Shown piece by piece: positions 15,970 through 22,510 of a stretch of DNA of 33,730 bases (position 1 is its first letter; each line of letters opens with the position of its first letter). A program made the position numbers and the translations under genes. The DNA is from an uncultured Shewanella sp. GTDB lineage: Bacteria > Pseudomonadota > Gammaproteobacteria > Enterobacterales > Shewanellaceae. Under the pieces are notes generated by a model that worked only from the letters and a program-made list of their open reading frames with translations, made no database searches and was not told the origin of the DNA. The DNA lies in the NCBI RefSeq assembly GCF_947495455.1, contig NZ_CANLZC010000064.1, positions 1 through 33,730 of the forward strand, read 5' to 3'.

Positions 15970-16611
15970 ATGCTTGAGAATAATTGGTCTATTCAGTCAC
16001 AAGATATTTTTAAATGCAGTCCTATTGTTCCTGTGATGGTGATCAATAAGATTGAAGATGCGGTTCCTTTAGCAAAAGCACTCGTGGCAGGCGGGATTAA
16101 GGTTCTTGAAGTGACCTTAAGAACGGCTTGTGCACTTGAAGCAATAGCAAAAATAGCCAAAGAAGTCCCTGAGGCTTATGTTGGTGCGGGAACGGTACTT
16201 AATGAAGAGCAGCTTCATCAAGCTGTTGAGGCTGGGGCTCAGTTTGTAATAACGCCTGGTGCCACACCAGAGTTATTAAAAGCGGCGATGTCTGGGACTG
16301 TGCCATTGATCCCTGGTGTGGCCAGTATTTCTGAAGTGATGGCTGGAATGGAATTGGGTTATACTCATTTTAAATTTTTTCCAGCAGAAGCATCTGGGGG
16401 CGTTAATGCATTGAAAGCATTTTCAGGTCCTTTGGCGAATATTCGTTTTTGTCCAACAGGGGGAATATCACCTGATTCTTACAAGAAATATTTGGCTTTG
16501 CCAAATGTGGATTGTATTGGTGGAAGCTGGATAGCGCCTACAGATGCCATGGCAGCTGGAGATTGGAATAAGATCACTATGCTGTGTAAAGAAGCGTTAG
16601 CCGGTTTGTAA
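15970..16611 (+). CDS. eda: KDPG aldolase
   Basis: Splits KDPG into pyruvate and glyceraldehyde-3-phosphate, ending the Entner-Doudoroff pathway. A class I aldolase of 213 residues. The Schiff-base lysine is in YTHFKFFPAEASGG, the catalytic glutamate in KVLEVTLRT, and other motifs are AYVGAGTVLN, FVITPGATPELL and FCPTGGISPDSY. AGGAAG lies nine bases before the ATG. A further in-frame ATG overlaps edd and has no binding site. It is the last gene of the operon, followed by a strong terminator. Confidence 0.97.
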   Translation: MLENNWSIQSQDIFKCSPIVPVMVINKIEDAVPLAKALVAGGIKVLEVTLRTACALEAIAKIAKEVPEAYVGAGTVLNEEQLHQAVEAGAQFVITPGATPELLKAAMSGTVPLIPGVASISEVMAGMELGYTHFKFFPAEASGGVNALKAFSGPLANIRFCPTGGISPDSYKKYLALPNVDCIGGSWIAPTDAMAAGDWNKITMLCKEALAGL

Positions 16612-16631
16612 TCGTATTTCCATGACGGATG

Positions 16632-16658
16632 AAAAAAGGAAGCATAGCTTCCTTTTTT
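16632..16658. terminator. bidirectional terminator between eda and ecotin
   Basis: A 12-bp perfect stem AAAAAAGGAAGC / GCTTCCTTTTTT with loop ATA. It serves the converging eda and ecotin genes. Confidence 0.95.
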
Positions 16659-16679
16659 ATTTGTTTATTGCTATTAATA

Positions 16680-17231
16680 TTATTTTATCATCTGAAAAGG
16701 GCTTTGTGCTTTCCAGACTCGATAACGTAGTTGTGCATTCTCAGGTAAATAAAATACAAAGGGAACACGGCTATTATAACGTAACATCAAATCGCTGGGC
16801 AGTCGCACAAAAGCTTCTTTTTTATCAAATTTCATACAGGCTTTCATTGTACTGGGGCCCGGTGCTATTGAGTCGACTTGATAATAGTTATAACCCCAAC
16901 CTTTGACTGAATGTTGATTAACTTTCCCCTTTAGGCTGTGCTTATTACAATCTATGACTTTCGTTTGCCCTATTTCAAACTCAATTCTATATTGGCCTTC
17001 ATCTTGCTTCTTTGGCAAATAAACAATGTGCTGTGTCATCCCTTTTGTTGGGGCGGGAAACATTTTGCTGGCTTCTTCGACTTGATAATTTGTGCTGTTA
17101 TAACTGTGTCCAATGATGTTGTCATTGTCAGCATGAGCTGATGGCAGAGAGAATAAGGCGAGTGTACTGAGTGCGACACTGAAAAAATGCTTTAATGTAA
17201 AAGGCTGAAAGAGGGGGGTTAATATTTTCAT
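16680..17231 (-). CDS. eco: ecotin, periplasmic serine protease inhibitor
   Basis: A homodimeric periplasmic inhibitor of trypsin-fold serine proteases. The 183-residue precursor has a Sec signal peptide ending at AHA (about residue 34). The core matches ecotin: FPAPTKGMTQHIVYLP, IGQTKVIDCNKHSLKGKV, VKGWGYNYYQVD, STMKACMK, MLRYNSRVPFVFYLPENAQLRYRVWKA. The two cysteines that form the disulfide (IDC and KAC) are present. The reactive site is STM-K, so P1 is Met as in E. coli ecotin but P1' is Lys. GGAG lies five bases before the ATG. Ecotins protect against foreign proteases such as neutrophil elastase or predator enzymes. Its target here is unknown. Confidence 0.93.
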   Translation of the reverse strand: MKILTPLFQPFTLKHFFSVALSTLALFSLPSAHADNDNIIGHSYNSTNYQVEEASKMFPAPTKGMTQHIVYLPKKQDEGQYRIEFEIGQTKVIDCNKHSLKGKVNQHSVKGWGYNYYQVDSIAPGPSTMKACMKFDKKEAFVRLPSDLMLRYNSRVPFVFYLPENAQLRYRVWKAQSPFQMIK

Positions 17232-17831
17232 TACGGCTCCAAAAGGTTTTCTGTACCTTATTTATATTGATGTCACTATAATTGAATACGTTAAATTATA
17301 TTGTTGGTGACTTTATCATTTTTATATCAACAGCTCCTATCTCATGTTAATACTTGTTGATTTAAACCTATATTAAGATACGATATATTTTTAGAAGTAA
17401 CAAGAATATTACATTGAAGTCGGAAAAATTCATGGTTAATATTTTTTAATCAATATTATGATATTTAAATAAAAATTATCTATTTTCAATATTGAATCTA
17501 GTGTTTACTCCTGCTTTTTATGCCTTATTTGTCTGTATCTGTGTTGTTATTATTAAAAAGTGGCAATATATTCTGATTAATCTTTTCTTTCTATGACTCA
17601 TCTCGTTTTGTGTTTCGTTAATGTTAACTTTTTAAGTAAAGGTTGATTTCCTTTGATTGTTTATCACATGGTATTATTGAGATAAATCAGTGCCGTCAAG
17701 CTGAGTGTGTTGCTTGATAGAAATCGCATTAATGATTGATGTGAAGCCATTGATAATTGTTTACGATAAAAAAAGAAAAAGTGCCTTTGTTACAATATAC
17801 TTAAACTGGTATTGATAATCGGGGACAAGGT
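17232..17831. other. 600-bp AT-rich divergent intergenic region
   Basis: Lies between ecotin (minus) and the deacylase-permease operon (plus) and must hold both promoters. I see no ORF with a convincing ribosome binding site, no tRNA, no MITE copy and no strong hairpin. TTGTTA followed 17 bp later by TATTGA (near 17788-17816) is a weak candidate promoter for the plus-strand operon. Confidence 0.4.
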
Positions 17832-18890
17832 GTGCTGAAAAAAGATCTGAGTAAAAATTCGCCGATTGAATTTTGCAAAGAAATAATACACCCAGGCGAA
17901 ACATTGTCGTTAGCTTTACCTTTACCTGAGGTATTTAGTTGCGCGCCTCTTTATATGCCGATTAAAGTGATCCATGGTAAAAAAGCAGGTCCTTGTTTAT
18001 TAATAACGGCTGCAATACACGGCGATGAACTTAATGGGAGTGAAATTATTAATCGCTTAATGGCATTAAGAGGGCTAAAAAAGCTTAAAGGCACCTTAAT
18101 CGCCGTGCCTGTATTGAATGTTTATGGTTTGATTAATCGTTCTCGTTATTTACCGGGAGGGGAGGATTTAGATACTTGTTTTCCCGGTTTAGAAAGCGGT
18201 AATCATGGAGCTCGCCTAGCACATATCTTCACTGAGGAAGTGTTTGGTAAAGCGGATTTTTGTCTTGATTTACAAACCGGCTTTATCAATTATGCTAACT
18301 TACCTCAACTTTATATTGATTTGCATAAACAAGCATCAAGAGATTCTGCTGTTGCCTTTAATGCACCTGTTATTTCCCATTCTAGCCCAAAAGCAGGAAG
18401 TTTAGGTCAGCTTGCTCAGGAAAAAGGCATCCCTTTTTTACGTTATGAAGCGGGTGAAGCCATGCGTTTTGACTCTCACTCCATCACGACAGGACTGAGA
18501 GGGATTATTAATTTAATGCGCCACCTTGAAATGTTACCCGATAAACGATTCAGTAAAAAATCACCCTTAAAAAGTTTCTTTACGCAAAAAAATATTTGGG
18601 TGCGTGCGCCAGTGAGTGGCATGAGCTATTCGCGCTTGAGTTTAGGTCAGCATATTAAAAAGGGAGAAAGATTATGTGTGATAAACGATCCCTTTGGCGC
18701 TGCTGAAAGTGTGAATGTGATGAGTCCTGAAGAAGGTGTGATTATAGGGAAAAATAATTTACCTTTAGTTTATGAAGGAGAAGAGCTCTATAAATTGGCC
18801 ATTTTTTCTAAAATGCAACATGCAGCCTATCACCTTGAAGATTGGCAAGAGAAAAGTTCTGCACATTTTGATACGCCTGATAATGAGTAA
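17832..18890 (+). CDS. succinylglutamate desuccinylase/aspartoacylase-family hydrolase
   Basis: An M14-type zinc deacylase family member of 352 residues. The first zinc ligands are in AAIHGDELNGSEI (His63, Glu66), the substrate segment is NVYGLINRSRYLPGGEDLDTCFPG, and the probable catalytic Glu is in RYEAGEAMRF (about 206). The usual third-ligand motif DLHTG reads DLQTG here (Gln148). The C-terminal 80 residues form a small beta-rich lid. The start is GTG behind GGGGA at six bases. It lies three bases before an MFS permease, so the pair probably imports and deacylates an N-acyl compound. The substrate cannot be named. Confidence 0.82.
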   Translation: MLKKDLSKNSPIEFCKEIIHPGETLSLALPLPEVFSCAPLYMPIKVIHGKKAGPCLLITAAIHGDELNGSEIINRLMALRGLKKLKGTLIAVPVLNVYGLINRSRYLPGGEDLDTCFPGLESGNHGARLAHIFTEEVFGKADFCLDLQTGFINYANLPQLYIDLHKQASRDSAVAFNAPVISHSSPKAGSLGQLAQEKGIPFLRYEAGEAMRFDSHSITTGLRGIINLMRHLEMLPDKRFSKKSPLKSFFTQKNIWVRAPVSGMSYSRLSLGQHIKKGERLCVINDPFGAAESVNVMSPEEGVIIGKNNLPLVYEGEELYKLAIFSKMQHAAYHLEDWQEKSSAHFDTPDNE

Positions 18891-18893
18891 CCT

Positions 18894-20186
18894 ATGAGTG
18901 TGACTTTACCTCGATCGCCGATCTCAAGTTTAGGATTGTTTATTTGGTCTCTCACCGCTTTATTTTTTCTTTATGAATTCTTTTTACGTACATTTGTTGG
19001 CAGTTTAGCGCATCAAATCATTCCTGACTTGGGATTGAGTGCGGAGCGGTTTGCGCTTATTGGTTCGGCTTATTATTTGACACAAGGCCTAATGCAAGTG
19101 CCTGTTGGATTGCTGACGGATAAGTTTGGTGTCAAAGTGATATTGGTTTTTGCCTGTTTAGTGTGTGCTGCTGCGACTTTTTTATTTGCTTATTCAGCGG
19201 GCTTTATGAGTGCCTTTGTGAGTCGAGCATTAATGGGTTTTGGCTCTTCTTTTGCTTTTGTCTGTTTACTTGTGGTTGCTGCGGCTTGGTTTCCTAGACG
19301 TTTTTTTGGTTTTTTTGTTGGGTTATCACAATTTATTGGCACCATGGGACCTTTGTTAGCGGCAGGTCCTTTAATTGCTTTTATGAGTGAAGCGAATTTA
19401 AGTTGGCGTAGTACGCTTGAAATTGTCGGAATAGCGGGGGTGTTCCTTGCCATATTGATGTTACTGTTTGTTAAAAACAAAGGCCGTGATCCAGAAGATA
19501 AGTATGTTGTACTTAAACCGTCCCCAGAATTGAGTCTACGCTTATCACAGCTGCTTAAGAATAAACAAGCATGGTCTGTAGCCGCCTATTCGGCAACGGT
19601 TTATGCGTCAATGGCATTGCTTGGGGCGATTTGGGGAACAGAATATCTTCAAGTACGAGGCTTGAGCCAGTCGAGTGCGGGGAATATTATTTCCTTGTCT
19701 TGGCTGGGGTATGCTGCAGCTTGTCCTATATTGGGTGGGTTATCCGATATTGCTAAACGGCGTAAACCTATATTGATTTTATGTGCTTTATTGGCACTAT
19801 TTTCCACTTTAGGAATTATTTTCATACCCACTGAACACAATTGGGTTTATGGTTTGTTATTTTTCAGCCTAGGTGTTGCGGCTGCTGGACAAAGTTTAGG
19901 TTTTGCAACCATTGCTGAGCACGTTAGCCCTGATAGTCGAGCCAGTGCTTTGGGATTGAATAATGGCGCCATTATGTTGTTTAGTGCGATGATCCCGCCT
20001 ATCACTGGTTATTTTATCAATCGCAATGTGGGCAATGAGTTTGGGCAATTTAGTGTGAGTGACTTTACGACAGGTTTTATGATCATGCCAATACTGAATC
20101 TTATTGCATTGATTGTTGCTTGGTTGTTTATTGATGAAACCTTTTGCAAACCTCAAAAAGAAATGATTGTATTAGTTAAAGAATAA
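18894..20186 (+). CDS. MFS transporter, substrate unknown
   Basis: A 430-residue major facilitator with about 12 predicted membrane helices. The MFS signature between helices 2 and 3 reads GLLTDKFGVKVILVF, and a related loop in the second half reads GGLSDIAKRRKPILIL. The N-terminus (FLYEFFLRTFVG) resembles a permease group common in gammaproteobacteria including Legionella. It follows the deacylase gene by three bases and is surely co-transcribed. By context it may import an N-acyl amino acid or a related amide for that enzyme. This is inference only. Confidence 0.85.
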   Translation: MSVTLPRSPISSLGLFIWSLTALFFLYEFFLRTFVGSLAHQIIPDLGLSAERFALIGSAYYLTQGLMQVPVGLLTDKFGVKVILVFACLVCAAATFLFAYSAGFMSAFVSRALMGFGSSFAFVCLLVVAAAWFPRRFFGFFVGLSQFIGTMGPLLAAGPLIAFMSEANLSWRSTLEIVGIAGVFLAILMLLFVKNKGRDPEDKYVVLKPSPELSLRLSQLLKNKQAWSVAAYSATVYASMALLGAIWGTEYLQVRGLSQSSAGNIISLSWLGYAAACPILGGLSDIAKRRKPILILCALLALFSTLGIIFIPTEHNWVYGLLFFSLGVAAAGQSLGFATIAEHVSPDSRASALGLNNGAIMLFSAMIPPITGYFINRNVGNEFGQFSVSDFTTGFMIMPILNLIALIVAWLFIDETFCKPQKEMIVLVKE

Positions 20187-20217
20187 ATAACGTCTAATAA
20201 TGCGATAGGAGTCAGTT

Positions 20218-20272
20218 ATGGCGTTGAAAAAAGATGAATATTGTTCAGTGGTGCAATGATATTTGCTATCGC
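20218..20272 (+). pseudogene. possible frameshifted small ORF
   Basis: An ATG with a good AGGAG reads MALKKDEYCSVVQ and stops. Shifting frame near its end gives FSGAMIFAIAFYH and another stop, which looks like a broken small membrane protein. No family is recognised, and it could be chance. The rest of the intergenic stretch up to the next gene shows no other coding pattern. Confidence 0.2.
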
Positions 20273-20403
20273 TTTTTATCACTGAAATCAGTTAGCTTCC
20301 TATCAAGTTATGAGTTTCCAGAACAAGCGTTCAAGTATCAATTTACACACGCCTGTAAAACTGCCTTTTACTGAGATGAGTATAAGGATGTGAGATTGAT
20401 TTG

Positions 20404-20445
20404 ATCTCTCATCAGAGCCAGCTTTAATAATGGATGATGAGAGAT
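20404..20445 (-). terminator. hairpin downstream of the cupin gene
   Basis: A perfect 11-bp stem ATCTCTCATCA / TGATGAGAGAT around a 20-base loop, 19 bases past the cupin stop. There is no U-run, so it may be a stability hairpin rather than a terminator. Confidence 0.4.
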
Positions 20446-20464
20446 GAAAGTGGTTATTAAGACG

Positions 20465-20914
20465 TTATTTTTGATTTTTTTCTACTACTGTGACAGGTTT
20501 ACCTTTGACTCCAGCGTAAAACATTACCACTTCAGCTGGTGTGCTGCCTTCATTTTCACCATAATGCCAAATATTAACAAGTTCGGTAAAGCCATCGCCC
20601 GCTTTAAGATGATACTTTTTATCATTATCTTGTCTGCCAAGGGTTAATTGCCCTTTTGTTAATATACCTGCATTAATATAAGGATGCTCATGCATAGGTA
20701 AAGACACACCGGGTTGAACCGTAATTTTTAAAATTGTAATTTCGGGTTGACCTGCCGGGTAATGAGGTAGAGGTGTACCGTCCCAGCTAGCATCTGATTG
20801 TGTGATGAGATTAACGCTAATGCCTTTTTGCTTGATATCTGGCGTATGTGCATAGACGTAGCTATTGAAGAAGAAATAGAATACTAACAAAAAGGGCGGT
20901 ATTGAAATATTCAT
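20465..20914 (-). CDS. secreted cupin-domain protein
   Basis: 149 residues: an N-terminal signal peptide (MNISIPPFLLVFYFFF..., cleavage near VYA) and one cupin_2 barrel. Metal ligands are probably HEHPYINAGILTKGQ (His, His) plus the distant His in NIWHYGENEG. It is clearly paralogous to the cupin at 21641-22144, sharing SWDG.LLP.Y, P.I.T..., a PMHEHP/PIHQHP motif and WHYG. Function is unknown; periplasmic cupins include oxygenases, isomerases and binding proteins. AAGGA precedes the ATG. It is last in a three-gene minus-strand cluster. Confidence 0.75.
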   Translation of the reverse strand: MNISIPPFLLVFYFFFNSYVYAHTPDIKQKGISVNLITQSDASWDGTPLPHYPAGQPEITILKITVQPGVSLPMHEHPYINAGILTKGQLTLGRQDNDKKYHLKAGDGFTELVNIWHYGENEGSTPAEVVMFYAGVKGKPVTVVEKNQK

Positions 20915-20996
20915 GATTTTTTCCTTTAAACATAAACAATGTGTAAAATATGCCAGCTTACATCAGCTATTCAATACCTGAGCATAGTCGATTTAT

Positions 20997-21569
20997 TTAT
21001 TTGTTGGGATGATTTTCAAGTCCTGCAAGTTTGACAATATGAGTTTCCATATTATCGATACTGTGTTGATTGCGATCTTTCCAATATTGGTGGATCCCAG
21101 CTTCTCCTTTGGCATCGGCCCATTGAGTTAACTGTTCACGGTCTTCTTTATAGTCAAAGAAAGGGACTGACATACCGCAAGATGTTTGCACCATGTCTAC
21201 ATCAAGGAGATAGAATTGTCTCGTACCTGTATTACTTGGGAATAAAGTCGCGTAATCTTGCCATTGTTCATGAGTTTGATGTATTGCTGTGGCTTTACCA
21301 TAAAGCCTTAGAATAATGGGATTACCCTCAAAGGCACAAAACATGATGGTCATACGTGGATCTTGATGTAAATGGGCAGCGGTTTCATTACCGCTGCCTG
21401 TATAGCTTTGCCATATGACTCGATTTTCATTAATGATACGGAAACTATCGCCGCCTTTGGGGGACAGATTGACACGGCCGAAAGTCGCTGCGGTTCCAAC
21501 AAAGAATATTTTCTGTTGTTTAATAAAATTCATATGCTGCTTATGTAATTGCTTAAATTGTTTACCCAT
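20997..21569 (-). CDS. pyridoxamine 5'-phosphate oxidase-family flavoprotein
   Basis: A cytoplasmic 190-residue protein of the PNPOx-like split-barrel fold. FFVGTAATFGRVNLSPKGGDSF, VIWQSYTGSGNETAAHLHQDPRMTIMFCAFEGNPIILRLYGKA and the C-terminal CGMSVPFFDYKEDR are typical of the group that binds FMN or F420/heme. It is not the B6 enzyme PdxH. I prefer the ATG giving MGKQFKQ; a GTG three codons upstream has a poorer context. It lies between two paralogous exported cupins, with gaps of 71 and 82 bp, suggesting a shared unit. The chemistry is unknown. Confidence 0.78.
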   Translation of the reverse strand: MGKQFKQLHKQHMNFIKQQKIFFVGTAATFGRVNLSPKGGDSFRIINENRVIWQSYTGSGNETAAHLHQDPRMTIMFCAFEGNPIILRLYGKATAIHQTHEQWQDYATLFPSNTGTRQFYLLDVDMVQTSCGMSVPFFDYKEDREQLTQWADAKGEAGIHQYWKDRNQHSIDNMETHIVKLAGLENHPNK

Positions 21570-21640
21570 AATACTCACTTGATTTATTGATAATTAATTT
21601 AACTGTTTGCTCAATGTTTTGAGTGTACGTTTTTGTTTGA

Positions 21641-22144
21641 TCACTGTATGTCATTGTATTTATTTATTGTTAGTGGAACGTTTTTAGAGCCGATATAGAC
21701 GATCAGTAATTCTGCGGGGTCATCACTGTAATTGATGCCGTAATGCCAAGTGTTAACCACTTCTACCTCTACCTTACCCGCTTTGAGTTCAATTTTCTTG
21801 CTGTTATCTTCAAGGATAGCGGTAAACTCTCCTTTAAGTAAATAGGCAACTGTGATGGAGGGATGTTGATGGATGGGAAGCTGAGATTTCGGTGGAATAG
21901 TGAGTCTTATTACGGTGATTTGAGGCTCTTTTGTAGAATAATCGGGTAATAGGGCACCATCCCAACTCTTATCGGTTTTAATTAATAAATCAGCGTAATC
22001 ACTTTGATTGATGACTTTAATATTTGACTCATGGTGATTTTCAGCTGTGGAAGGATGCGTTTCTTTTGTTTCGGCTAATGCGAAATGATGATTGATAAAG
22101 AATAGGTAAATAAAGCTGGATAATATGATAAATACTGTACGCAT
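21641..22144 (-). CDS. secreted cupin-domain protein, paralog
   Basis: 167 residues with a signal peptide (MRTVFIILSSFIYLFF..., cleavage near ALA), a short polar linker rich in His and Glu, and one cupin_2 barrel. The ligand motif is PIHQHPSITVAYLLKGE, with a later NTWHYGINYSDDPAEL. It matches the other cupin of this cluster along its whole barrel, so the two arose by duplication. AGGAAA precedes the ATG. It is the first gene of the cupin-flavoprotein-cupin cluster. The gene upstream is separated by a MITE-like element. Confidence 0.75.
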   Translation of the reverse strand: MRTVFIILSSFIYLFFINHHFALAETKETHPSTAENHHESNIKVINQSDYADLLIKTDKSWDGALLPDYSTKEPQITVIRLTIPPKSQLPIHQHPSITVAYLLKGEFTAILEDNSKKIELKAGKVEVEVVNTWHYGINYSDDPAELLIVYIGSKNVPLTINKYNDIQ

Positions 22145-22185
22145 AGTGCTTTTCCTATGTCATTGATGAAGTTGGCTTGTACTTA

Positions 22186-22449
22186 TACCAATTCTATTAT
22201 ATAGATGATCAATTCAGAGCTTCTCAGGCTTTTCAATTCAAGGCGCATTTATGCTGTAATGGTGATTCCCTTTCAAATGAATGCAACGCTGAAGTGGAAT
22301 GCCTGAGAAGCTCACTTTGTGCGGGTTTCAACATGCTTCATGCTACGTTAGCTGCTTTCGATATAGAATGACTATTAGCTTCAATCATCTGCCTTGCCTA
22401 CAGCATGTTGAACTCCCGCTGAAAGATCACTTATATAATAGAACTGGTA
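22186..22449. mobile_element. MITE-like element, family 1, copy A
   Basis: A 264-bp non-coding element with terminal inverted repeats of about 25 bp beginning TACCAATTCTATTATATA, flanked by a TTA direct repeat (22183-22185 and 22450-22452). Inside are two long hairpins: GAGCTTCTCAGGC/GCCTGAGAAGCTC (22217-22229 with 22301-22313) and a near-perfect 16-17 bp pair (22321-22336 with 22403-22419). It is about 95% identical to copy B at 27607-27869. It has no transposase, so any movement would be in trans. Confidence 0.88.
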
Positions 22450-22510
22450 TTATTCAATTCACTATTTTTTAAAGCTCGTTGTTTACTCAGTAGGCTTATC
22501 ACATTGTTTT

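Noticed and set aside
22177..22371. A 64-codon ORF inside the 22.2-kb repeat
   Set aside because: It reads through the MITE hairpins. Copy B has a one-base deletion in the same place that breaks the frame, so it is not coding.
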